64,000 bases of DNA from Orobanche coerulescens (taxonomy: Eukaryota > Streptophyta > Magnoliopsida > Lamiales > Orobanchaceae): NCBI GenBank assembly GCA_033398695.1, contig CM065801.1:48184358-48248357 (forward strand). The letters are read 5' to 3'. The number at the start of each line of letters is the position of its first letter. Positions within the stretch are counted from its first letter, which is position 1. The notes beneath the pieces are model-generated. The model was not told where the DNA came from. It saw only the letters and a list, made by a program, of their open reading frames with translations, and did not search any database. Made by a program: the position numbers and the translations under genes. Positions 22,343 to 32,551 of the stretch are shown here, in pieces.

Positions 22343-23953
22343 ATGGGAAAGCAAAGCAAGAAGTCGAAGCCGAGTAAGGCCGGAACGTCTAAGGCAACCA
22401 CAGAGAAAGAAAAGGCTCCGACGAAGGTAGTACCGGCTATTCCGATCCCGGCTGCACTCGACCCGAAGAAATTCAAGCTAAGATTGACCGGGCCAGAGTC
22501 TAAAAGAAGGTGGTCGCACCTTATCGGAATGTCACACAAGCATTGCCGATTTTTGCATGAGGAGACGGCTCGGGGTATGGGTGTATACGATGATATTGTG
22601 CTACTAGCGAGGCAGTGCGGGTTTGAGCAAATTTTTCGGGCAAACTATCTCGCGTACCACGTGCCCACCGTGGAGTTTCTGTCCACACTTGAGGTTTTTA
22701 GGGAGAACGGGACTCCGGCATCTATTCGCTTCAACCTCGACAACATAGAAAGGGAGCTCTCGGTCGACGAAGTTAATGCCATTATCAACGGGGCTGAGGA
22801 CGGGTCATTCCAGCAGGGCGATCATGCCAAAGAAAACTTAGAGCTGTGGTCCAAGATGATTTACCGCAGGGAGGAGACACTTCTCATCTATAATCCGACA
22901 TATGCCAAGGCCTCCTCGATCAGGAACCCAGTTCTCCGTTATATCCACCGTCTGTTCACCTCGACGATCTTGAGCCGTACCGACTCGGGGACGTGCTTGT
23001 CCACTGATCTTCACCTTTTATGGTCGGCCTTGAACGGTACACGGAAGCATGCCGGATGTTTTCTGATTGAGCACATGGAGAAACAAGCCCGGCTGACCGG
23101 GAAGCAGAGGATTGGGATTGGGGCGTTCGTGACCCCTATCGCGGAGCATCTCGGGGTGCGCATTAGCGGAGAGCCGGTGTCCCGAGACATTTATTTGGAT
23201 AAACCGACACTGCAGAGGCAAGAGATGCTTGCCTTCACCGAGGGGTTCGACTGGAAATTGCACGGTCGGAACAAAACCGTGTCCCTCTTCCGACTCCCCT
23301 CTCCGACCTTGACCTCTGTGATGGGCGACGCGCCCGATGTATATGCGAGGTGGAGTATGAGCTCCGCGGCTCATGTGGCACTTATCCGACCGTTGGATGC
23401 GTCTCGTAAGAGGCAACGTCGGGAGGTGACCATTGATGAGCCGTTCTTGGAGGGAGCCGAGGAGGAGATGGATGATATACCCGAAGGGGGTAGCCGTGAC
23501 GAGATTTCCACCGGTGGAGGTAGTAGTTTTCAGATGAGAGCTCCGGATTTTGAGGCTTTTGAGACGAGATTTTTTGAGAGAGAGAGAGAGATGCACGAAG
23601 AGAGTATGCAGGCGCAAGACAACTATCATTTGGCGAGTATGCGTTCTTTGACAACCGAGTTTGGTTCTTTGGGAACTCGGTTGGGCGAGGTTGAGACTCG
23701 GGTGGGTGCTGTTGCCACTCGGGTCAATGAGTCGTACGAGCTCGTGGAGAAACGAGCCGAAGAGGACAGAGTGTGGCGACAAGAGGAGATTGCTTGGAGG
23801 GAGCAAGAGAGGAAGAGGCAGGAAGATAGGTGGGCCCAGGAGGACCACTACCACCGAATGCTACACGAGATGTACCACTTTGCTCCTTTCTCCGATACAC
23901 ATGCCCGCTATGATCCGAGCTCGCCGACAAACCCGCCATTTCCGCCACAGTGA
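22343..23953 (+). CDS. Athila third ORF (ATHILA ORF-1-like)
   Basis: 536 residues from ATG at 22343, which lies 10 bp after a splice-acceptor-like TTTGTAG. The N-terminus is Lys/Ser-rich (GKQSKKSKPSKAGTSK). The middle (residues about 45-330) resembles the plant Athila ORF-1 protein family: LLARQCGFEQIF, YLAYHVPTVEFLSTLEVF, IRFNLDNIERELSVDEVNAII. A basic patch SRKRQRREV follows, then a long charged coiled-coil C-terminus (residues about 400-520, EKRAEEDRVWRQEEIAWREQ). I see no signal peptide or clear membrane segment, so the common label envelope-like is not supported by sequence. The open frame suggests selection or recent insertion. Function unknown. Confidence 0.7.
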   Translation: MGKQSKKSKPSKAGTSKATTEKEKAPTKVVPAIPIPAALDPKKFKLRLTGPESKRRWSHLIGMSHKHCRFLHEETARGMGVYDDIVLLARQCGFEQIFRANYLAYHVPTVEFLSTLEVFRENGTPASIRFNLDNIERELSVDEVNAIINGAEDGSFQQGDHAKENLELWSKMIYRREETLLIYNPTYAKASSIRNPVLRYIHRLFTSTILSRTDSGTCLSTDLHLLWSALNGTRKHAGCFLIEHMEKQARLTGKQRIGIGAFVTPIAEHLGVRISGEPVSRDIYLDKPTLQRQEMLAFTEGFDWKLHGRNKTVSLFRLPSPTLTSVMGDAPDVYARWSMSSAAHVALIRPLDASRKRQRREVTIDEPFLEGAEEEMDDIPEGGSRDEISTGGGSSFQMRAPDFEAFETRFFEREREMHEESMQAQDNYHLASMRSLTTEFGSLGTRLGEVETRVGAVATRVNESYELVEKRAEEDRVWRQEEIAWREQERKRQEDRWAQEDHYHRMLHEMYHFAPFSDTHARYDPSSPTNPPFPPQ

Positions 23954-25372
23954 TCAGGTACTCCATTAACAAAGCCACTCCTTTCTCTTTTCAAACTTAT
24001 TCCTCCTTTGGGATGCGAAATAAGTTTGGGGGGGGAAGAAGTGCGGCTTTGTTAATTTCTTTACGTGTGAGTACCTTGTTTGCCTTGTATCATTATTTGC
24101 TTGTGTTGGTGCCCGTTGTTTTTATTTGTGCTTATCATATTGGTGTTGCGTGGATTTAGCTTTTTGTTGCCTAGTTTTTTTTAGATTTTTATGTTCATTT
24201 TCGTTTGGTGTGTTTGCTAGTTTCTATTTTTTTAGGTCGTAGTAGTTTTTTTTAGATTTCGTGTTTGCTTTTATTTGCTTTTCGTTGTTTGTTTTAGATA
24301 GCCTTGCTTGTCTTAGTTTTTCTTTATTCGTGAATTTTTCGTGCTTCTATTTGTGTGATACCGATGTTACGACACTGTTTTCTCTCGAAGAAACAGTCGA
24401 GTTTAGTCGAGTTGTAGTCGATTATTTCGTTTTGCATAGTATTCATTTAGGTCCAAAATTTTTCGTGATTGTAGAGGTCTTGGCGGATAAGAGACGATAC
24501 ATACTTGTTTTAAAATCACCGTCAATATGTTTGGTTACATCTTAGGATAGTGAGTCGTCATCAAGCGATCGTGTTGGCACTTAGATTGAGTTTAGAGTCG
24601 GTCGCTTTTCCCAAAAGTTGAGATAATGTTGTTCTATGAAGGGAAGTCTAGTAACCGGGGTATTCGCGTGACCCGTTGTTTGCCCTCGCGTAAAACGACG
24701 ACTACGATTAGACTAGTGATTTAGATATTTCCCATGTGCCAAGGATAGGAACCTAGTAACCGGGGGTATTCGCGTGACCCGCTGTTTACTCTCGCGCAAA
24801 ACGGCGACCTTGATTCGGAAATGCGGAAATTATATATTCGAGTTGTTTCTCCGTTGTAGACGGGAACTTAGTAACTAGAAGCATCCATGTGCCCCATGAG
24901 TGTCTTTTACGTCAAACGGTTTCCTAATACATGAGAATGGAAGTTCCACCCTAGGATTACCCCGATGAAACATCCCGAGATCCTAACCTAGTGGTCAACT
25001 CGAATCAAATTCTTGAACATACATATAAGGGAATACTGCCCGAGGTTTATTTCTTATGAAACTCGTGAAAATTGTGCCACTAGACTGTGTAACGGGACGA
25101 ACTAGCTTGTTTATTTTAGCCTTTCATATTGACGGTCGATTTGACTCACGTTTTGTTAATCTTTGAGCTGGATTTTCTTCATGAGCGAATGATTAGGACT
25201 GAACTTGACTACTTTGCGGAATCATTATTCTGAGTGTAGCTCGCTTTTACGACACTCGGATTATTTAGAGAGAATTACAGGATAGTATTGATTAGGTTGA
25301 ACACTATGAGTTGCACGATAATTCACGATATTCTTTTTCTTTTCTTTTTGTTGTTCGGGACGAACAAGGCTT
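23954..25372 (+). other. Athila 3' noncoding region
   Basis: About 1.4 kb without a credible gene. It contains an internal purine tract AAGTTTGGGGGGGG at 24022-24035. Three diverged units of about 105 bp are built around AGTAACCGGGGTATTCGCGTGACCC at about 24648, 24750 and 24869. Much of the first half is T-rich. Confidence 0.7.
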
Positions 25373-25387
25373 AAGTTTGGGGGGGTT
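25373..25387 (+). promoter_or_regulatory. Polypurine tract (Athila)
   Basis: AAGTTTGGGGGGGTTT directly before the 3' LTR TG at 25388, in the position required for plus-strand priming. Confidence 0.85.
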
Positions 25388-26844
25388 TGATAAGTGGTAA
25401 TTTTACCACTTATTTCTAGGATTTTATACTAGGTTTTTATCTCGTTTCGTGATTAATGTGCTCGTATTTGGCGTATTTATGATTAGTCGAGCCGTATTAC
25501 GCGTTTGGGTTGGTTTTAGTGTGTTTGCAGGTTTTTAGAGCCAAAAGGACCCAAAACGAGACAAAGGACCGAGAGTCGAGTCACGGACGGAAGAAACGGA
25601 TTTTTTGCAAGAGACAGACAAACCTATCGGCCAGCCTATCGGCCGATAGGCCCGTCCGAAAGAAGTTCCTGCCCTATCGAGTGGAGAGATCGACGAACCA
25701 ACTATCGGCCAGCCTATCGGCCGATAGGCCAGTCCGATAGGCTGCCCAGCGGACTCTCGTATTTTGACGGATTATGACTCTTTTGGATAGATTTTGTTTC
25801 CTAGATTAGATCTAATCGGGATTTTAACTCCCATAGGCTATATACACCCCCTCCTAGCCCTAGTTTATTATCTTTCAATCAATCTATCATCATTCTTTTT
25901 CATCTTTTTCATCTTTTACAATCTTTTACATATTTTGGCAAGATTAATTCTTGGGATACAAGAACTTTTTGGAGGCAGCAATTATTATTGTTTTTCGGAG
26001 ATTGAAGACTCGGAGTTCATCTGTAAGGGTTGTAATCTCTCTTTTCATATTAATAATATGCATTCTTCATCAATTTCTTGTTTAATTTCAATTATGTCTG
26101 GCTAATTCCTTTGATTGATTCTAGAGTTAGTAAATTTAATTGATGTTCACATGATGTTCCTTTGATTACCTTTTTACCTTTCATCCTAGGCTTGTGATCA
26201 AGATGTGTTACTTCTCATGCTAGATTAAAGGGCCCTTAATCGATGCATGTTAGCTAATTAATTTTTCCCGGAAGGAGTAATTAATTAGTGGAAATACTTG
26301 ATGCACAATATGATTTTATCTTGAGACCTGAGTGGAGAAAGATAAATCATAGATAAATAAGTTGACGCTTTTTAAGTGATTTAAATTCCTTGAGCCTTAG
26401 CGGGAAAAAGGGTTTAAATTAACTATCTTTCTAGGTTGCCTTGATCGGGATTCTAGATCGGCTGAGTGATTATTTCTAGGATTGAATTAAAATTTGGGGA
26501 AAAGGAATCAAGTGAATGGATTGTGTGAACTCAATTAGATGATACTACCCTAGGATCAATTAACTTTCATCTTGTGATTTTATCCTGCTAATTTACTTTA
26601 TTTGCTTGATTTAGATAATTCGTCTTTTATTTAATTTTTATTTTTCAATTTTTAAAGTTAGATAATTTAGAATCAAACCAAACTTTCGGATTCCTAAATA
26701 GCAGTCAAATTTTGAGTAGAGTTACTTCCTTTATTTTCGACACATCAATTCCCTTGGGTTCGACACCTTGGAATTACTTCGAGGTTTTACAAATTTTAAA
26801 ATTGATCGGATTTGAAAACCATACTACGCGAATCCGAGTGATCA
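25388..26844 (+). repeat. Athila 3' LTR
   Basis: 1457 bp, TGATAAGTGG...GAGTGATCA. It differs from the 5' LTR mainly in the palindrome block: exact GCCTATCGGCCGATAGGC copies at 25634-25651 and 25712-25729, where the 5' LTR has shorter or mutated versions. TATATA at 25839-25844. Confidence 0.95.
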
Positions 26845-26849
26845 CTCGA
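26845..26849. other. Target site duplication CTCGA (right)
   Basis: Matches 14141-14145; chromovirus gag sequence resumes immediately after. Confidence 0.95.
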
Positions 26850-27505
26850 CAACTTGGGTCTTCACGTAGCCAACTCCTTGTTGAAATCTGCAATAGCTTG
26901 AGAGACAGGAATATCCCGCATTTGATCATCATAGAAGGCATGGACTCGAGCCTGCCTAACCGGCCACGGGCAATACTGAGTCTCCATCAGGTCCTTGAAT
27001 TCTGCCCATGAAGCAATGTGATCCTTAGGCCCAACGGTCTCCCACCAATCAGTAGCGTCCCCAGTGAGAAAATACTGGGCAATAGGGACCTTGCGGTCCT
27101 CGGGACAGTTGGTGGCAACGAAGACTTTGGATATCTCCTTGATCCACCCCTCCCAACCAATCGGGTCTGAGGCTCCCGTAAACTGAGAAGGATGCATCTT
27201 GATGACATCCTGAAGCCAACGGTCAGCTCCGTCCCGAATAGCATAGGCCGGATTCAGGTTCTGAACCGCATGGGCTATCGCCGCCATTTGGTTCACCATT
27301 TGTTGCATAACAGCCGCAACACCAAGGTCAGCGCCATCTTGAGAAAAAGCATAGCTATGTCAGTCACCGGTGCTGCCGGCTCCCGAAGAATGCAACGTGG
27401 ATGCCCAACTCCTGAAGAATGCGACGTGGCCGCCCCACCGGCTACCCCACGTCCCCGGCCGTGTCCACGGCCACGACCACGACCGCGGCCTCTTCTAGCA
27501 TCCAT
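26850..27505 (-). pseudogene. Gag N-terminal and capsid part, chromovirus copy 2
   Basis: Start ATG at 27503-27505 (MDARRGRGRGRGRGHGRG), then after a frameshift the Retrotrans_gag segment at 26862-27308, which matches copy 1 except for a few residues (YAIRDGADRW against YAVRDGADRW). The gene continues at 14145 on the other side of the Athila insertion. Confidence 0.85.
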
Positions 27506-27725
27506 ACTGGTGTTAAGAGGTAGCAAAAGCAACTCGATGATAAGTAAGAGAGGAAAAACATACACAATTCAAGAAACGGAATTACGTTACGAGAAAACAA
27601 AGAATCGAGTAAGGAAAACTTACGAACACTGGAAGTACCGAGATGCTGCCAGCGGTGTGACGATGTGCAAAACAAAACTCAAATAGACCCAAATAACCGA
27701 CAAGCCTAGGTATCCATAAACCTAG

Positions 27726-27738
27726 TGCTCTGATACCT
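27726..27738 (-). promoter_or_regulatory. Primer-binding site (tRNA-iMet type), copy 2
   Basis: GGTATCAGAGCAC on the minus strand, adjacent to the LTR boundary at 27745; identical to copy 1. Confidence 0.8.
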
Positions 27739-28283
27739 TTTTTCTGTAACACCCCTGATATATTCAAGGTACATTACAGTGTCGTGGACCCCTACATGGG
27801 AGCCACCAGGCTAGACACGAAATATCAGAGTAAAATCACACATCATCCAGATGAAAATCAAATAACATGCCCGGTACAACCGGCGGAATAATTAACATCG
27901 ACAACCATAAATAACTTCAATGAATACGAATCACAATTCGTAGAGAAAAGCCTAAGTACTCGTGAGTACAATCTATAAGTTTAGAAAGTAGGCAACAACC
28001 ATATCGAATGGAACAACGGAAATAAAAGGGCTCAAATGCACATGTCAACGACCCTGACGAGCATCCTCATACTGTGCCAGTGCCCGCTCGTCCAGCTGAT
28101 CATAACCTGAAATCCATAACAAGAATTTCCCCAAAACGGGTCCCCAGAGGTGTTAGCAATTACGCTAGTACAAGTAATCAAGGCAAACCATTCGCTTACA
28201 CATTTCATAGTACAATGCACCAAAATCATTTCAAAACCAAAACCAGACATGTCTTTTCTGGAAACAAACAGTCAATCAATTTG

Positions 28284-28509
28284 CCTAGGACCGGGACGAA
28301 GCCACAGATCCCACTCGAGGCCTCTAAGGACCCTCCCGAGATGGCCATATCATAAAACAAATCACGCACAGACATCGCCTAGGACCGGGACGAAGCCACT
28401 GATCCCACTCGAGGCCTCTAAGGACCCTCCCGAGCTGGCTAGCGAAACAAACTCGTGAATCCAGAGTGAAGTCATAGATTTCCTCGAGGCCCCGTCGGAC
28501 CCTCCCGAT
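28284..28509. repeat. Tandem repeat of about 94 bp inside the LTR, copy 2
   Basis: CCTAGGACCGGGACGAAGCC units start at 28284 and about 28378, with a shortened diverged third unit, as in copy 1. Confidence 0.8.
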
Positions 28510-29189
28510 GTGAGCAAAGCACACACAATATACATTACCATTTTATGTTAAGCATAAAGGTTTCCAAAAATACTTGCCTTGAATAATTGACGACGCAACG
28601 AACGGGAAGGAAAATCACTGATGGACGCTAGGAACCAACGGAACCGAATCTAAAGATTTGAAGAATACAATCACAACCATTTCCAAACGAATATGGAAAA
28701 GGAATACACCCGAAAACCCGCATACGATTCATGTATATTCGTACAACAACAACAACAACAACGAGGGCGGACCACAACCAAACTCTCTCAATTACGAATA
28801 TACCACGAAATATACCATGAATCCGTAGGAAGTCCAAGAATACCAACAAGATTAATCATATTCATCATGAATTAATCAACAACACATGACGAATCGAACC
28901 ATAAAACTGACAACCCCCAATTTACCCAAAAGTAGGGTTCTTATAAGATTTACCTTGATTCGGACGGAGGAAGACGATTATGATGATGATAAACTACACT
29001 AGGAACACAATACTTGATTCTACAAGGATTTCCACGAGCAAAACTTGAAGAATCGCTCAAAACCTCACTTGGATCGCAGCTCTCGATCGGAGGAGAAGAA
29101 ATGAAGAAAGTGGCGAAGTGAAGGTCAACTCCCGATTTATAAAACCTGGGCTTCCGTTACGTTCGTTACATGAGTTGGTTAATGTACGT

Positions 29190-29600
29190 AATGCTCATTA
29201 CGTACGTTAACACTCAAGTATTAGCGTACGTAATGGCTGGGCAGAACAGTCTGCCCCAAAATGCTGAGGTCGCTAGTGTATGCTACATCAGACGGCTAGC
29301 GTACGCTACAAGAGGCTTACGTACGTAACATCAACGCCTTTACGTACGTAAGGGTCTGGGCAAAATTGGGCAGACTCACTGTCCAACAACGATGGGTTCG
29401 ATAGAGTACGCTAAGCCGGATAGTTTAGCGTACGCTACCATGGACTTTACGTACGTAACATAAAGAGTTAACGTACGTAATGGTTCGGACAGAACAATCT
29501 GTCCATTTGCTGAAGGCCATAACGTACGTTAGTGATGAGGCATAACGTACGTTATGAAGGTGCCGATAGCGCACGCAAGAAAGCATGCATAACGTACGTT
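29190..29600. promoter_or_regulatory. Iterated ACGTACGT palindromes in U3
   Basis: TAACGTACGTTA and TAGCGTACGCTA-like motifs recur about every 20-60 bp: near 29196, 29224, 29311, 29340, 29427, 29447, 29466, 29519, 29541 and 29587. They lie upstream (in element orientation) of the LTR TATA near 29134-29142, the place of transcriptional enhancers. ACGT is the core of plant bZIP-binding sites, so a role in transcription is possible but unproven. Confidence 0.6.
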
Positions 29601-30185
29601 ATGCATGCGTAGCTTCAACACCGAACGGTTAGTCAGACGGCGGTCCGAAAACGAGACGCAACACAAGGATAGATTCCAACACGTAGATAAGAAATATTCA
29701 CAACGACGAAGCTGAAAGTTGCAGGAGAATACAATTCCGACTACCGAGGAATCCGAGAAACAACAAGGAAAGTAAAATTCCCTAAACTTATAGGAAATTA
29801 CAAAACAGCCCAAACATTCGAAAATCACGATACGACGTCGAATCAATAAACCAAAACTCACAACACGAACAACTCAACCATATGAACTCATGAAAATAAA
29901 GAAATTACAAAAATCGAACGGGTTCTACGAGAATCGAACGTCCATGCAACAATACATGACATAAGACGGAATAATATCGAAACACTTCCGAAATTCGTCC
30001 AAATGGAGAAACTCCAAGAATAAAATAGATTTAAAATGTCGAAACGGTTACAAGCGAGTTGCTAAAAACGAAAAATACACCAAAAATGAGAATATCGGGA
30101 AAAGAAAAATACTAATTTCACAAACCCAACTTGAATTACTCTAATTTCAAATTGAAATAACCAATTTTATAAACCTTAATAAGTA

Positions 30186-30425
30186 CTCCCTCTGTCCTGC
30201 CTAAACGTTTACATTTCTCTCAAAAAGTTGCCCATTTAACTTTACATGTATCACTTTTCACAATCAAATCAACCAATCACCTTTTGTTTTTAATCTCCAC
30301 CAAACATTCGTCATCAAATATTTTTACTTTTCACACCATACATTTATCATCATTACTTATACCGATTTTTACCCTAAATACACGAAATATATACGCTTTG
30401 CCAATCTTTGATTGTGACAGTGGAG
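30186..30425. mobile_element. Stowaway-like MITE
   Basis: 240 bp flanked by TA (30184-30185 and 30426-30427). The left end CTCCCTCTGTCCTGCC matches the common Stowaway terminus CTCCCTCCGTCCC. The right end GTGACAGTGGAG is its imperfect inverted repeat. AT-rich interior with no ORF. Such elements are mobilised by Tc1/mariner transposases. Confidence 0.75.
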
Positions 30426-30427
30426 TA

Positions 30428-32551
30428 ATAACTTAGAGATGATTTGAAAATTAAACCTAATACTTCAAAAACAAACTTACTGCTGAATGAGGTGTCGCCG
30501 AGAAGAAAAATCCTTATCCTTCTGTTTATTCTTTTATTTTACAATAAGAACTAAATATAAATCTATAATAAATACACACGGTGTAAGAATTTTGGGCTTC
30601 AAAAATCACAAATTTTCTGGGGCCCAAAGCAATGGCTTTGTTGGCCTTGTAAGAGGGTCGGCCCAAATTATGTGATAAGTACTTGTATTAAAAATTAAGG
30701 TGCATAATATAATTACCATCTTGCATAATAAGTATTTATGGATGAGTTTAGCACTAACTTATCAGCTATCAGCTTCATGAATTTATTTGACCATTAACTT
30801 AAAAAAGTTCGTTTCGTAAACGACTAACTTCTCAAATCATCTAGTTTATCAGGTAGCATATAAGCTAGCTGATTGATAAGCTAATTTTTCAAGCTTATGA
30901 AAAAAAGAAGTTAGCTTCTCATCTTTATATATTCCATATATTTTCGTGACTTAAATAAAAACATAGAGTTTTTTACATAAACACTCACTGAGTAATGGAC
31001 ATATTACAAATAAACCCACCATCCGTTAACTTTTCAAGAAAAATTGAGGCATCAGATGAATGGTGGACGCAAAAAATTATGGTTAGTCTGATCATCACTC
31101 TACTACACTTGCTAATGATTTACTTTGTTATAAATATAATACAATAATTTTGTGTTTGATTTATCTTTTATATTTTACGAAATCTTTTTGATACGTATTA
31201 TTGTTGTGAACTTATTCGTAACTAAAATTATACAAACAAATCACATCAAAAACAAATTATCAATACATTAATTTACCACTAAACGTCAGTGAACATTAAT
31301 TTACCCGGGTTGGTAACCGGGGTTGGTGAACATTAATTTATCAACTCCTGCTGTACAATTTATAAACATCTTTTGACTGAATACTGTCTAATTACTTATT
31401 TTTCTAATATCTAATTTTTATATATATATATATACATATATATTATTTTTGTAGTTTTTAATTTTTTTATAAATTTAATTCTATTCATTCATAAATGATA
31501 TCTAAAATATCTAATAACATTCAGAATTCGGAGCACCACAAAAACTTTTTTCTCTCATGTGATATTTTCGCGATCTTCGATTTTGTAAAATCTCCAATTC
31601 CACATTTGGTTTTGGTATATAAATTATAAACGAGATTCTTAGATTGTATAATTTTCATATTTATACTAGGAAATTTTTATAATCCTTTATTATTTATACT
31701 ATTTATTCTTAATGTTTATTTTGTAATGTTCGGATTTTTCTTCAGACAGATAACCAATTAATGTAGCAAACTATATTTTATTATTCCAGTATAATATAAA
31801 TTTATATTGGTTCGGGTAATTAGCATGTATTACTATAAGAGTTTGAGACGGAAACAAGTAATAAAATAACCATGCAACTACGAAATTTAAGTTTCAAACC
31901 GGTCCGAGTGGCTGAACCATACTCTCATCATTTTACGTGTTACTATATGAGTTTGGAACCGGAGCATATAGTACAATTATATTTTAATCGAGCTTGAAGA
32001 GGACAAGTCCGATGGCCAATTCTTAGCCTCAATGTTTCGGTTCATCGACGTGTTTTGTCGCGATGATCGACTCCAGAATGCTAAACGTTGGCCATACATT
32101 AAATTATCTTTAAAATTTCTACCTATAAGTTACAACATAAAGATTATCCGTTGAGTTTCGACGAACTACACGCTAGTAAATAATACAAAACATTACATAA
32201 TTAAGGTATGTATTGACCTAAAATTGAGAAGCCAAATAATAATTAAACAGAATGATAATCATCAATATTCTATAACAGTAGGTAGCGAAAAATTGGGGAT
32301 GAAATTGTTATAAGAATAAAGTAAAAGAAGAGAGAAGAAAGGGGGGAGCAGATTGACGGGAGGAAGAAAAGGTAATGTGGTGTTTGATTATTTTCTAGAC
32401 AAAGATTTATTAGAGAAGATTTAGAGCATGTTCGGCATTAACTTTTTGGTGTACGTAGTTTTTATCTTTTTGAAGTAGTATTTCGCAAAAAATAATAAAA
32501 TTAGTCTTTCGAGTTTGACAAAAATACCCAATTTAATTTTTAAAATGTTAT
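30428..32551. other. AT-rich intergenic DNA
   Basis: No credible gene. A GGGGCCCAAAGCAATGGC...GGTCGGCCC stretch near 30618-30664 recalls decayed hAT-type DNA. 30737-30930 has inverted AGCTTATCAGCTATC/GATAAGCTAA-type sequence that may be an old hairpin MITE. A TA microsatellite is at about 31417-31442. Nothing else recognisable. Confidence 0.5.

Larger units (their letters stand above)
14146..26844 (+). mobile_element. Athila-type Ty3/gypsy retrotransposon, complete with both LTRs
   Basis: A 12.7-kb element with TG...CA LTRs, 5-bp target duplication CTCGA, a tRNA-Asp PBS, gag, protease, RT-RNaseH-integrase, a third ORF resembling the Athila ORF-1 family, and a polypurine tract. It is inserted in the gag of chromovirus copy 2 and absent at the same site in copy 1 (5560), so it arrived after the tandem duplication. 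The LTRs differ at only about fifteen places plus one rearranged palindrome block by eye, so insertion is fairly recent. Gag and protease frames are damaged; pol and the third ORF are open. Confidence 0.93.
27745..30052 (-). repeat. 5' LTR of chromovirus-type element, copy 2 (outer end uncertain)
   Basis: The + strand begins TGTAACACCCC beside the PBS. It runs past the point where copy 1 was cut (28654), through a minus-strand TATA (TTTATAAAA near 29134-29142) and a U3 full of ACGTACGT palindromes (29190-29600). A plausible outer end is GTTACA at 30047-30052, which would make the LTR start TGTAACCG and give inverted ends with TGTAACACC. This boundary is a guess: no target duplication can be tested because the far end of the element is outside the window. 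Confidence 0.65.

Noticed and set aside
30600..30670. hAT transposon terminus (GGGGCCCAAAGC...GGTCGGCCC)
   Set aside because: No matching inverted end or 8-bp target duplication could be paired with it.
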